From the NCBI GenBank assembly GCA_951799405.1, contig OX637353.1, positions 310,001-374,000 on the forward strand: a stretch of DNA of 64,000 nucleotides, read 5' to 3'. How positions within the stretch are numbered: position 1 is the first letter of the stretch; each line of letters starts with the position of its first letter. This DNA comes from Agapetus fuscipes (taxonomy: Eukaryota; Arthropoda; Insecta; Trichoptera; Glossosomatidae). The notes beneath the pieces are model-generated. The model saw only the letters and a list, made by a program, of their open reading frames with translations, did no database searches and was not told the DNA's origin. Below are positions 44,643-55,084 of this stretch, one piece after another. The translations under genes were made by a program, and so were the position numbers.

Positions 44643-44706
44643 CCTAAATATTAGTACATCTTTGAAATGTAGATTAAACACTTTATTAAGATTTTGTTTA
44701 TTTCTA

Positions 44707-44952
44707 TAATCTATAAGCTAAGTTGTAAAGATATATTAGCATTTAAGACTCATATTCAATGCATGCCCACAAATAGACACACGTAAGTTCGCGTTCACAC
44801 ATGCTGCACGTGAACATAAAAAATAAACAAAATAAATAAAACTTTGCAACTCCAGCCGCCTTTACTTGAGACCGGGGTGGCTTTGGCGAAGGTGAACCAA
44901 GTTTTTACAACATGGGGGACAGCCTTACACCAACCTATTCGTTAACGAACAC
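44707..44952 (-). repeat. RTE tail, diverged subtype
   Basis: ATAATCTATAAGCTAAGTTG to CCAACCTATTCGTTAACG, with GCCTTTACTTGAGACCGGGG in place of the usual block. Confidence 0.78.
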
Positions 44953-45084
44953 AAAAAATTCGGAAAGTCTTTCAAAAAACAAAATTAAATTAAACTTAAT
45001 TACATTAAATTAAATAAAAAAAAAAAAAAAATTAAACGCCTTAGACGTCAACATTGCAAATCAACAGCCATTTCTTTCAGTCTT

Positions 45085-45420
45085 TACATCTAAATCTAAA
45101 TCTAAGGTGCAAAGATATAGATCATTTAAGATTAATATTAAACGCATTCCCACAAGCAGAATTGTATAAGTTCGCGCTAACACATGCCGCATGTCGACCT
45201 ACAATATAAAAACCCAATCTCAAATGAACATAAGCCCTGCAACTCTTGTCAATTTTCCCTGAAACTGGGGTGACATTGGCAAAGTGAACCATTTTTTACA
45301 GTATAGGTGGTCAGCTTCATACCAACATATAAGTCAAGGAATACAATTAATTACATTTAAGTATATAAAACAAACAAACACTAAACAATTAAACAGTAAA
45401 AATTAAAACCTACAAAACAT
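45085..45420 (-). repeat. RTE tail, full, with extended 3' UTR
   Basis: TCTAAA units at the left; about 75 bp of LINE 3' UTR beyond TTCCTTGAC on the right, collinear with 4487-4809. Confidence 0.87.
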
Positions 45421-45469
45421 ATTCTATAAAAAAGTGAAAAAAATTTTTTTTAATAAATTTTGAAAAGAT

Positions 45470-45680
45470 TTTTGTGAAACACTGTGGAAATTCATTTTGA
45501 AAAATGATTATTTTTCAATAAAGAATTAAAAAATAAAAGAAATTAAAAACTTGGTTTTATTCCACTTTTATTGTTTTTGAGTAAGTTACAAATATTTTCG
45601 GAATTAGTTCCATCTTCGGGTAACTAACAATTACTAAATTTAAACTTAAAAAAATTAAGACAGTGGAGTGGGATCTATTG
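45470..45680 (-). repeat. Penelope-type terminal repeat (family 3), degraded
   Basis: GTGGAAATTCATTTTGAAAA resembles the common Penelope end block. On the minus strand CCCGAAGATGGAACTAATTC followed by CGAAAAT is a hammerhead-like core with one changed base. Confidence 0.45.
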
Positions 45681-45874
45681 GTGGTAGTGGTAAGGGAGGG
45701 GGTAGAAAGGTAGATGTGTGGGGGGAGATGGTGATTTTTGGGGAGGAGCTAATATTGTTAGGAGAGGAGATGTAATGGTGGAAAGTTATCAGTAATAAGT
45801 AATATCAACACCTCGACGAAGAATGTCGCGTGTCATAAAGTACCGCTAAAAATATTGAAATTCATTGAAATACG

Positions 45875-46129
45875 ATGCCCAGAAGAGGGCAAACGAGCGC
45901 GGCCAAGATGGTGGAGGGGCTCGAAAGCCTTACCTCCATCATCTCAGAGTTAAAGGCGACGGTGGAGGCACAAAACAAAGTTATAAATGGGCTATGTGCT
46001 AAAATCAATAAATTAGAAATTGTTGTGGAGGGCCAGGGAATACAAACTGGCCACGTAAAGGGGCAGCAGCCCACAAAATACAACGAGGCGACTCTGCAGA
46101 GGCTCTGGCCACCCCTAGCAAAATGGTGA
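45875..46129 (+). CDS. Small coiled-coil ORF, possible retroelement ORF1/gag remnant
   Basis: 84 codons from ATG, beginning MPRRGQTSAAKMVEGLESLT and continuing with IISELKATVEAQNKVI and LCAKINKLEIVVEG, which gives regular hydrophobic heptads typical of a coiled coil. LINE ORF1 proteins and some gag proteins start with such a segment. The frame ends in ATLQRLWPPLAKW at a stop; reading the third frame there instead gives SAEALATPSKMVTELQ, which also appears (minus strand) in the 78 bp insertion at 37662. So a frameshift probably truncates a longer protein. No zinc knuckle or RT is nearby. Function unknown; host origin cannot be excluded. Confidence 0.4.
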   Translation: MPRRGQTSAAKMVEGLESLTSIISELKATVEAQNKVINGLCAKINKLEIVVEGQGIQTGHVKGQQPTKYNEATLQRLWPPLAKW

Positions 46130-46151
46130 CAGAGTTACAGTTACAGTCTGT

Positions 46152-46322
46152 AATAATTTATAATCGAAGTTGCAAAGCTATATTAACAATCAAAACTCGT
46201 ATCAAATGCATGCCCACAAACACGTGTTAGTTCGCGCCTTCAAATGCTGAATGTGAACTTACAAATAAAAACCAAACCTCAAATCAACATAAACCCTGGA
46301 AGTTTTTGTCAGCCAGTCTAAA
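46152..46322 (-). repeat. RTE tail fragment
   Basis: TTTATAATCGAAGTTGCAAA to AAGTTTTTGTCAGCC; 5' part of the tail lost. Confidence 0.75.
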
Positions 46323-47397
46323 AATGAACAAATAAATAAAGTGGAAATATATCTACAGAGGTACTGGCCACCCCTAGCGGAATAACGACTGGATACAAGT
46401 CGCCACCCGAAAAATATTGAGAACTCATGCTGTAGTCATTTAGGGCGTTGCTTAAATTACAATTTTAAAACATTAAATAATTGGTAAGATTTCTAATAAT
46501 GTAGAAAATATGAAACTCTACTTTTTAATTATTTTTCTGTGATCAAGGACTAACCCTGTGCAATGGAAATTTGTGAAAGAGACAACGCCATCCAAGATCT
46601 GTACACATATAGTATAATTTGAAGCAATGTAACATTATTAGTCAAAAGAAATGACACCAGAAATCATTTTTACGTTCAAAGCTTGTAGTTATCATATCAC
46701 GTCAAAGTAGAAAGGGACAAAAATATTTCCGTCTCACGGCCCTCAGATGCCAGACAGAGGGAAAAGTTTTGAACACATGATGTCGTGACACACAATACAA
46801 AAAAAAAAAAAATTTGCCTTGTGTGTCACGACATTATGTGCTCAAATCTTTAATCTTTAATTTTTACTTTCATTGCACTGTTCATTGATAAGTATACTAT
46901 AATACTACGTATTATAGATGTGCCACTGAACCCTGTTTCAGTGCATTATGTAGGAAATACAGGGTATATGGAAATAGTAAAAAGTCATCTATATTTCGGG
47001 GCAAAAGTTTTTTCGGGGCAAAAAACCCCCCCTTGGGACTTCTTCTTCTTTAAAAATATTTTTTTTGTTTCTGCCATACTTATTTCAAAAGAAAAACAAC
47101 GTTATTTTTAAATATATTTTTTATTAACATTTTAAGGAGTGAATTATAATACAAATTTACAATGAAATAAAGTTTGTAGATTAATAAATAATATTATGAT
47201 AGATTATGTCTACGAAAAATAGAAAATGATCATATAAACTTGAAACATTTACTTTCGGTCAGTTTGAAACGTCTTTTGGAGAAAATATTTCCATGTTTTT
47301 TTTTCAATACATTTGTGAAGAGGAATGCAATTCACCAACCTATTCTGCCTGGCCAGAAGCAGGTATTAATACATTTGTTAGTGTTGACCTATTAACA
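46323..47397. other. Unassigned, with a small hairpin
   Basis: A short motif copy (TACTGGCCACCCCTAGCGGA) at 46362. An imperfect hairpin at about 46772-46850 (GAACACATGATGTCGTGACA with its complement) is separated by a 14-A run. Otherwise nothing recognised. Confidence 0.4.
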
Positions 47398-47642
47398 CAG
47401 CGAAAGTCCATTTTTAATTATTTAAAAATTAAAATGGGTAAAAACATAGTTTTAATTCACTTATGTATTTATTTTTTGTGCTCAAAAATTTTCGCCTAAT
47501 GAGGCATCTTCAGGAGCAGAATGGTTACTCTTGAAGATGGCTCATTAGGCGAAAATGTTCGAGCACAAAAAAGAAATAAATAAGTGAATTAAAACTTTGT
47601 TATTACCCATTTGAATTTTTAAATAATTAAAAATGGACTTTA
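47398..47642. mobile_element. Fold-back Penelope mini-element (family 4)
   Basis: Arms of about 110 bp: AAAGTCCATTTTTAATTATT at the left and its complement at the right, meeting around GGAGCAGAATGG. Each arm has GAAGATG(G/C)CTCATTAGGCGAAAA, a weak hammerhead-like core (TTGAAGA for CTGAAGA). Target duplication not clear. A separate AT-rich hairpin follows at 47645-47700. Confidence 0.65.
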
Positions 47643-47893
47643 ATATTTAATTAATAATTCATTATTGTTTATATTAATGAATTATTAATTAATATTTACC
47701 CAATAACATCTGTTGAACCAGGGTGAAAGTTAAAGTCAAGTGACCCAAGCAGAGATCGAACCAACGTTATTTCATTCCAAATACGCTAGAAAGATCGGCC
47801 GCTTGGTCCCCTTGGTCATAACACCGACAATGTTTTCTCATTATTATAATTAAACAATTTAAAGTACATAGTTGTAGTACTAATTTAATTATG

Positions 47894-48042
47894 ACTAGGG
47901 GCTACGCCCCTGGCTGCTACGCAGCCCAACCCCTTAACATTTGGAGAATGTGTATATTGCGCATAGTTTACTCACGTTAAAATTCGTAATATTAAAAAAA
48001 CATGTAAAATAAAAACATGCAGTTTTTGTAAAAGAAAATTTT
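47894..48042 (-). mobile_element. Helitron 3' end (copy 1)
   Basis: Read on the minus strand it ends with the hairpin GGGGCGTAGCCCC followed at once by TAGT, i.e. CTAGT, the Helitron signature. About 130 bp upstream of the end is shared with 61472-61606. No coding; the far end is not defined. Confidence 0.65.
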
Positions 48043-48363
48043 AAATTTTGTAGGCTTTGATAAAATAAAATTTACGGAAGCTTACCATTCAAAAATTAAA
48101 AGACACAGGGATTATCCCGCATTGTAAACGGTTGTACATACTGTTATAGATACATCAATAGTGTATGAAAATCTTGATTTAATATCAATATTTCTATATT
48201 CTCATTTGCCCTATGATCTGTCATTCATCGGGAATATCATGCACCGTAAATGGTTATAGATTTTATCAGAATAAGTTAATCGACACTGTTAGAAAATATC
48301 GATTCGATATAGGAAGGCACATCGATATATGAATGCCATTAAAAATATATCGGAAATCTGATA

Positions 48364-48560
48364 GATTGGTATGAAACTGAACCCCATGCTGTATACACCT
48401 AGTTCACTTTTGCCAATGCCACCCTGGCTTCCGGGAAGGGCGTAGGGCGGTTCGTGTGAGGTTTGTTTTTTGTGCACATGCAGCAAGTGTAAACACGATC
48501 GTGCTTGCTTGTAGGACTGCATGTAATATGAATCTTAAATGTACAATACCTTTGCAACTT
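48364..48560 (+). repeat. RTE tail, diverged, cluster unit 1
   Basis: TTGGTATGAAACTGAACCCC to CAATACCTTTGCAACTT. Oldest-looking of a five-unit same-strand cluster. Confidence 0.75.
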
Positions 48561-48561
48561 T

Positions 48562-48829
48562 CGTTGAATCATATGTTGGCATGAGGCTGACCACCCTGTA
48601 AACAATGATTCACTTTGCGAATTTCACCCCTGTGTCAGGGAAGGTCGCCAAGAGTTGCAGGTCTTATGTTCATTAAAGATTGGGTTTCTATGTTGTTAGT
48701 CCACATCTAGCATTTGCAGGCGTGAACTTATAGGAACGGGTCTGCTTGTGGGAATGCATTTAATATGAATCTCAATTTAATATATCTTTGCAACTTAAAT
48801 TATATAGACCTAAACTAAATAATTTCCTA
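48562..48829 (+). repeat. RTE tail, cluster unit 2
   Basis: GTTGAATCATATGTTGGCAT to CAACTTAAATTATATAGACC, followed by a CTAAACTAAATAATTTCCTAGAC linker like that of the 3' tandem array. Confidence 0.8.
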
Positions 48830-48956
48830 GACTTATAGGTTAGTATGCGGCTGACCACCCATACTGTAAAAAATGGTTCACTTTGCAAATTTCACCTATT
48901 TTTGAGGGAAGTTCGGCAAGAGTTGCAGGGCGAATGTTAATTTGATATAAGGTTAT
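48830..48956 (+). repeat. RTE tail, cluster unit 3, 3'-truncated
   Basis: CTAGACTTATAGGTTAGTAT to GTTAATTTGATATAAGG; cut by the next unit. Confidence 0.8.
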
Positions 48957-49211
48957 TCCTTGACTTATAGGTTGGTATGAAGCTGACCACCCATACTGTA
49001 AAAAATGGTTCACTTTGCCAATGTCACCCCTGTTTCAGGGAAGGTCGGCAAAAGTTGTGGGGCTTATGTTCATTTGAGGTTTGGATTTTATTTGTAAGTA
49101 CACATTCAGCATTTGTAAGCGCGAACTACACTTGTTGGTTTGTGGGCATACATCTGAGAGCTTTAAATGAATATATCCTTGCAACTTAGATTATAGATTA
49201 TTATTATAGAT
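48957..49211 (+). repeat. RTE tail, cluster unit 4, full and young
   Basis: TTCCTTGACTTATAGGTTGG to CAACTTAGATTATAGATTAT; close to consensus, so inserted into an older pair. Confidence 0.9.
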
Positions 49212-49330
49212 GTTCTAAGTCATCATGGGGCATGTGTAAAAACGAACTTATACCTGTCTACTTGTGGGAATGCATTTAATATGAATGTCAAATGTAATGT
49301 ATTGTGCAACATAGATAATAGATTATATAG
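49212..49330 (+). repeat. RTE tail, cluster unit 5, 3' half
   Basis: TAAGTCATCATGGGGCATGT to CAACATAGATAATAGATTAT; probably the displaced rest of unit 3. Confidence 0.8.
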
Positions 49331-49590
49331 GTATTAGGTAGTATATCTCTCAAAAAGCTTGTACGTATTTGAAAATATTTGATGAGAAAAAATAATTACT
49401 GACAATTTTGTTGAAATATTATATGCAAAATCTTCTTCTGCCATGATCTGTATTTCTAAAAACTGGTTTGCGTCCCCGCTCGAATTTTTAAATATTTATT
49501 AGAGAACGCAAAATAGATCGATGAATTGCATTCCTTTCAAATTTATTAAAAAATAGGGACAAAGAAAAAAAAAAAAAAAAAAAAAACAAA

Positions 49591-49680
49591 CATCTCATCT
49601 CCAGGCCCGAACCCGGGTCCTTCTGCATCAAAGACGCGGACGTTACCGCTAGCCCACGACGCCCTTGCGGGGCAGTGAGA
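49591..49680 (-). repeat. tRNA-derived SINE head (SINE-C), with T run
   Basis: Minus strand: GTCGTGGGCTAGCGGTAACG (box A-like) and CCCGGGTTCGGGCCTGG (box B), ending in a ~23-T run on that strand (the A run at 49567-49586), a strong pol III stop. A cloverleaf with a proper acceptor stem is not apparent, so a SINE head or tRNA pseudogene. Confidence 0.55.
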
Positions 49681-49867
49681 AAATTGTTGTACATATTCAG
49701 AACGTTTTTCCAGGCATATTTATTATCGTTTACTGTTATTTTCGCGAACTACATAATGTTTACATCGACAGTGTTTAAAAATATCGATTTAAAATAGAGA
49801 TATCGATCCATTGATGCAATCAAAAATATATCGGAAATCGGAAATACTACGTTTTTTTAGTGCACAT

Positions 49868-50012
49868 ACAGCATGTGTAAGCGCGACAGTACACGTGTCT
49901 GCTTGTGGGAATGCGTGTAATAAGAATCCTGAATGTACTATATCTTTACAACTTATTTGAGATCCTTATGTTGTAAGTTCGCATGCGTTAAATTTCATGA
50001 ATCTCATTTTTC
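49868..50012 (+). repeat. RTE tail fragments
   Basis: 3' half AGTGCACATACAGCATGTGT to TCTTTACAACTTATT, then a second short piece TTTGAGATCCTTATGTTGTA. Confidence 0.65.
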
Positions 50013-50227
50013 AGAATCAGAATTTCATTCATCAGTTTTTTTTTGTCAAAAATTATATTTGTTATGAATTGAGTTAATGTTTAGCGCCTCTATGTTCTAA
50101 TTTATGTACATAGTTTTGTATATAAAAAATATTTGTTTAAAAATAGGATTGCGCCTCTATATAATTACAATTTCTATACATAAAATATGAGGTTTGTATC
50201 GCTTAAATACATTTCATTTTCACACAC

Positions 50228-50440
50228 TGCCGAGCAGGCAGTTTAGCGTAATCGGCTAGACCACCGGCTCTTTCGGCGGCCCCGCCCGGGAGACGCGGGT
50301 TCGATCCTCGCGGCGAGACATTTTGAAAATTGAAAATTTGAAAGTCCAAACGAAAGACGACGACGAAGGACAATATAATAAAGGATTGTATCCCCAGTTT
50401 CCATTTAACCTAAAAACTCGTAGTAAAACAACACAGGTTT
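50228..50440 (+). repeat. tRNA-derived SINE (SINE-D)
   Basis: Box A TTTAGCGTAATCGGCTAGA and box B GCGGGTTCGATCCTCGC with a paired T stem, then an unrelated ~120 bp body. The flanks do not form an acceptor stem, so not a working tRNA. Only copy in the window. Confidence 0.6.
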
Positions 50441-50469
50441 TAAGCAAAGTTTTACACTTTCACATTCAC

Positions 50470-50600
50470 TTTCATGGTCGGTTTTTAGGTTAAAAAGTTA
50501 AATTTTCCTTCTGTGTTCTTGTGGGTCTTTTTCAACTTTTTTATCTGCCGACGTTTCGCTTTCATGACTAGAAAAAATCCTCAAAACGACATGGTGGTCT
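50470..50600 (-). repeat. Penelope-type terminal repeat, degraded
   Basis: Minus strand: TTTTGAGGATTTTTTCTAGT, then CATGAAAGCGAAACGTCGGC, a decayed form of the CTGANGA...CGAAACGTCGGC core found in Penelope repeats. Confidence 0.4.
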
Positions 50601-51443
50601 TCACTGTTTTCGTGGCTGCTCGCTGTTAGCAACTCAATTTCTGAAACAAAAATAAAAAACAATAATTAGTTTATACATAAGTTAAAAATTCGCGTTAAAA
50701 ACCAAGGTCCAAAACATGATAATTTCGTTAATTTCATCGATCTAGAATACAAAGGAAGTTTCCTTGCTCAGAAAAGGTTTTCATTTCTTATGAAAGCTCA
50801 TAAACCTTGCTGGTACTACTAAGATACAAACAAGTCGAAAATACATTGAAAATATCAAAATAAAAAATCATGTCCGTCCATGAAAATTGAATCCAAGCCA
50901 TGAGCATATTTCTCAACCATTTTACAAAATCGATGACACATTACGAAGTAAAAGATAAACTGCTACTTACTTGGTTTTCCACTACCGCTTACGGTGGACA
51001 CATTTCTTGAAAACACTTCAAAATCATAAGAATAGTCCAATCAATGACTTAAAAAACACTATTTTCATTTATAATTTGAAAAACAAAATGTTGTCATTTT
51101 TTTCAGCAGACGCCATTAAACAAAATCAGCGAATTTCTTCTGTCACATGTTTGCTTTGGAAGAAAATTTGAATTTAAAAAAAAACTACCTACCCTCATTT
51201 TAATGATTACTTGCCATCTAGCGTATTTTTTTGGAAGCTTGCATGTAAAAGAAGCTTACAAAATATATCTTTCTCATTTGGGATCAGGGCGTGAATTTGA
51301 AGCATATGTGTCAGACAGAGACAACTGTCAAGGCAATATCTCTATGAGTTTCTGCTTGAAATCATATTTAATTTAAGAATGCTGGTTCATTTGTTGCCAG
51401 TGACAGGAGCCTGGCACTGTTTATGTAAGACATTCCATCTAAC
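50601..51443. other. Unassigned DNA
   Basis: No gene or repeat recognised. Confidence 0.35.
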
Positions 51444-52366
51444 GGGGGATTTTTTAAGAGCTATAGGAAATTATTTAAAAAAAAACACATAAAATGCAGA
51501 AAAATGCATGATTTTTTTTTGGAATCGATAGTATAGTTCATATAATTTAATGTTTGAAGATTATTTCATGCCAATGTTCACCGTGGCTGCGCCTTAAATA
51601 GTCCATCCGCTTAGTCCAATTTTGGAATACTCCTTCCAACATTTCGGCCAGTATCTCACGAATAAATGCTTCAATGTTGTCTTCCAATATGTCAATCGAA
51701 GCGGACTTGTCAGTGTAGACATGATCTTTAACATAGCCCCACAAAAATAGTCTAAAGGCACGATCGCACGATCTAGGTGGCCAATCAACCGGCCCCAAAC
51801 GTGAAATAAACTGTTCACCGGATTCGCCTCTCAATTGGTTAATTTTTTCGCGTGCTGTGTGGCATGTGGGACAGTTTTGTTGAAACCACAAGTCATGCAA
51901 GTCAGGTTTTTCCATTTTGGGGAAAAAAAGTAGGATATCATCTCACGGTAGCGCTCACCATTCACAGTTACGTTGCGATTCGCATCATCTTTGAGAAGTG
52001 CAGTCCAATGATTCCACCAGCCCATAATCCGCACCAAACAGTTACTTTTTTTTGGATAAATTGGTAGCTCTAGCAATGTTTCTGGCTGATCTTCACTTTA
52101 AAATTAAGTCACAATAGCCCGAATAGCCGCTTCAGTGGGTCGATTAAACTGACCATAAAATGAAAGAAGCGCGCGATGAACTTTCTTAACAGAGCACCCA
52201 TTTTGATAACAAAATTCAATAATTTGCAAGTGTTGTTGTTGAGTAAGACTATTCATGGTTTAATTATAAACCAAGCTGAAGATGTTTGACAGTGATACAA
52301 AACACGAAAGGTGCGTAAACTGTCAAAATCATTGTTACCAAAAAGAAAATAGCTAAAAAATCACCC
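51444..52366 (-). mobile_element. Tc1/mariner relative (probably DD41D), internally deleted
   Basis: Inverted ends GGGGATTTTTTAAGAGCTAT and (reversed) GGGTGATTTTTTAGCTATT next to TA. About 920 bp, some 300 bp shorter than an intact member; the loss is inside the gene. Confidence 0.8.
51547..52257 (-). pseudogene. Transposase with internal deletion
   Basis: Starts at 52257 with MNSLTQQQHLQIIEFCYQNG and RPTEAAIRAIVT (N-terminal DNA-binding part), then a stop. It continues directly with SEDQPETLLELPIYPKK, which normally follows the first catalytic Asp region; the segment between, including the Asp itself, is gone. Next, DDANRNVTVNGERYREMISY, then in a second frame WFQQNCPTCHTAREKI, where the second catalytic Asp has become Asn, and GPVDWPPRSCD. 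The third block PLDYF is read in another frame, and the end VYTDKSASIDILEDNIEAF to EHWHEIIFKH is in frame. The spacing of the last blocks suggests DD41D. Dead copy. Confidence 0.82.
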
Positions 52367-52939
52367 TATATATAGATTTCGAGAATGGAGAGTATACTAT
52401 AGCACTACGTATATATAGTGCTCAAAACTCATCGGCGTTTGAGGACGATAGCCTCTTAAGAGATTTGGCATACAAAATTAATAAATTGTTGAAGCAATAA
52501 CTGAAAAAAATACTAGCCATAAATAAATAAATAAATGTGCAACGTAGAAGTGAAAATGTAATTATATAAATAAAAAAGGCAAAACATTCAGCAGTTCACG
52601 GAAACATTATTTTTATAATCTTTCAGTTGGCTTGGAGATATTTTTATTCCCCCATCAGCTACCTGGGATTTCCTGGAAGATCCATGTTGTCTGTAAAAGC
52701 TCCATTACAGATAGTTGCCCACTTGTTGGGGAAATGGGAATATTGTGTTGTTTCGTATGATGCATTGTGTCTGGTATTAGAGGCAGCGGATCGTATCAGG
52801 TCGTTTATTTCACAATTTTCCAAAGTGAATGATTTATTCTACGGAAAGTTTACAAACATTACATTCTGCCATCAAATATGTAACATCAGAATGATGAGAA
52901 GTCAATTTTTACTCGCATTTTTACTTATTTTCTTTAACT
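52367..52939. other. Unassigned DNA
   Basis: A plus-strand frame at 52627-52953 (about 100 codons, MAWRYFYSPISYLGFPGRSM start) has no motif I recognise and runs into the SINE at its end. Confidence 0.35.
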
Positions 52940-53270
52940 GGACCGGTCCGTAGTCCGTAGTGGCAACACTTCGGACTCGTAAATGGAAGGTTGTGGATTC
53001 GGATCCCGGCGGAGCACAAAAATATACCATTTATATTTCGAATGTGCTCTTCGCTGGGTTGAAAAATTCATAAACCTTTACCAATGACCGGTCACCAAAG
53101 GTCCATCCAGCCTCACAGCAACTGGGTCTTGCTTGAGTATTGGCGCTTTGTAGCGACGACCAAGCTCGTACACCTCTGCGGCACTACAACAAGTGTCATA
53201 GACCCCTAGAGTCTTTAGAATCTAGGGAGTCTCCCGCACAGGATTTCTTAAAAAAAAAAAAAAAAACTAG
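52940..53270 (+). repeat. SINE-B, full-length, B2 end
   Basis: Head ACCGGTCCGTAGTCCGTAGT, box B TGTGGATTCGGATCCCGGC, the GCAACTGGGTCTTGCTTGAG block, then the B2 end with CTCCCGCACAGGATTTCTT and a ~16-A run. Best example of the B2 form. Confidence 0.9.
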
Positions 53271-53494
53271 AATATCTGTGATAACGAATATAAATAAACA
53301 AGTAACGTGTGAACTACCATACCTTGAAAAATATAATAAATAAAATATTGAGTTAAAAGATTAGTGTAAAGGTATAGAAAACCAAAAGACAATGAGGTTC
53401 AAACATGGAGAAAACCGGGAATTCAAATGCTGTCATCAGGCCGTGCCTTTTTTGGTCAAGGTAAGTCTAGATCTGCTCTCAATAAAAAACTCAC

Positions 53495-53592
53495 CCTCTT
53501 ACCTGTAAAAATAAATAGGTTCCAGTCGCCACATGGACCCCTTTGAGGAAATCGCGGCAAGAAGATGCACTTTATGTGTAGCTTAGTAGTTT
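53495..53592 (+). repeat. SINE-A 3' part
   Basis: CTCTTACCTGTAAAAATAAA to ATGTGTAGCTTAGTAG. Confidence 0.8.
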
Positions 53593-54467
53593 TTATTATT
53601 ATTAATTTGGTGAGTGCAGTTTTCGTGTGAACCGCACGTCAATAAGGGGGATTTGAGACCCAAAACAACTTTGGCTGTTCAAAAAAAAAAATATATGGTC
53701 GTCTTCCTGTATATTTAAACGAAATGAATTTTTTTTTTTTTTTTTTTTTGCCTTCCAATCAGCTGGAAATATGCAAAAAACTATTTAAAAAAGGCTCATT
53801 TTCCAATGCAACTCACGTTTCTTTTATTAATATTTCAAATCCAAATATTCAATTTAATGATAGAGTATGTATTCAGCTAAATTGCCAGGATTTCCGAAAA
53901 TTCATTATTTACTTAGTTACTGAGTTATTAATTTTTTTGAAAATGTATTTACGTAATTTTTTTTCGTACGCGTTTTAAGTTCCTCCGAGTAATTTTCCGA
54001 AAAAATCACATCGTGATTAAATTAAAGAAATGTTTTTAATTATTTACGTAAATTTTTCATTTGTTTAACTTAATCAGCTAATTTTATATTTTTGTACTGT
54101 TTTATTTTTTGCACAGATGGCGGTTTCTTCCCCGTTTGGGTATTTTGCCGATTGCAATGGCGGACGGAAGACCGAACCACTAATGTATCATTATGATACT
54201 GCATAAACAATATATGTATGAGTATATATGTATAAAAAAAACTCCGAGCCATGGAAAAGAGTAATAATAGGAATTCCAATGGAATTAATAATATTGCGGC
54301 AGCCGGCGAAACACACTTTACTATCTCGTTTCATGCATTCCTCTTCATAAATCTATTTTAAAAACACATCCTTAACACAGCCTTACACCAACTGGGTCTT
54401 GCTTGAGAATTGTCGCTTATGATTTTAGCTGATTATTGAGTTCGTTGACAAAATATAGGTTTCTATT
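53593..54467. other. Unassigned, with T run and a SINE-B scrap
   Basis: A 22-T run at about 53727. CAGCCTTACACCAACTGGGT and CTTGCTTGAGAATTG at 54379-54413 are a SINE-B scrap. The rest shows nothing recognisable. Confidence 0.4.
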
Positions 54468-54611
54468 TAAGGCTGACCCCCTATGCTATACAAACTTAAT
54501 TCACTTTTGCCAATCACACCACGTATTAGGGAATGGCAGCAGAGGGCCTTTCCTAATGGGCAAGAGTGGTGGAGGTGGCCTTGCGTCAACCACTTAGGTT
54601 TCCAAGCTCCC
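54468..54611 (+). repeat. Scrambled RTE tail and SINE-A pieces
   Basis: AGGCTGACCCCCTATGCTAT through AGGGAATGGCAG is an RTE tail start; GGTGGCCTTGCGTCAACCAC with TTTCCAAGCTCCCAA is reversed SINE-A. Confidence 0.55.
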
Positions 54612-55048
54612 AATGGGCCTGAATGGAAGGTTGTGAGTTCGAATCCCGGCGGAGCACAAAAAATATTGCATTTATATTTTCAAATTTGCTCTTCGCTGGG
54701 TTGAAAAATTCATACACCTTTACCAATGACCGGTCACCAAAGGTCTATCCAGCTTTACAGCAACTGGGTCTTGCTTGACAATTGGCGCTTTGTAGCGACG
54801 ACGACCAAGCTCGTAAAAAGTTCGATAGCTCAATTGGTAGAATGCTTGCATTCCATGCCGAGAGCAAGGGTTCGATCTCAAGGCTTACTCAGACTTCACA
54901 AGAAATGAGAACCAGCCCCCTCGGGAGCTGGAAAACCCCCACTTCAACTGAAGTGGTTGGTGTAAATCTGGTCCCCTTACCTGTAAAAATAAAAAGGCTC
55001 GGAATCGCCCCATGGGACAACGCAGGCAAGAAGTTACACAATATCGGG
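54612..55048 (+). repeat. Composite SINE dimer B-A
   Basis: SINE-B from CTGAATGGAAGGTTGTGAGT (head partly cut), box B GAGTTCGAATCCCGGC, joined at about 54818 through GCTCGTAAAAAGTTCGATAG to SINE-A with box A TAGCTCAATTGGTAGAATG and box B GGGTTCGATCTC. Ends AAGAAGTTACACAATAT. Third example of the junction, in plus orientation. Confidence 0.87.
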
Positions 55049-55084
55049 TGACCGCTCAGGTACACCGCGTGTCGTTGGCATCTT

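Noticed and set aside
49591..49680. tRNA gene on the minus strand
   Set aside because: Promoter boxes present but no clean cloverleaf; T-rich end suggests a SINE or pseudogene.
50228..50320. tRNA gene with a long variable arm
   Set aside because: The T arm pairs but the 5' and 3' ends do not, and a SINE-like body follows.
54819..54890. tRNA gene
   Set aside because: Box A and box B are good but no acceptor stem forms and the sequence continues into the SINE-A body.
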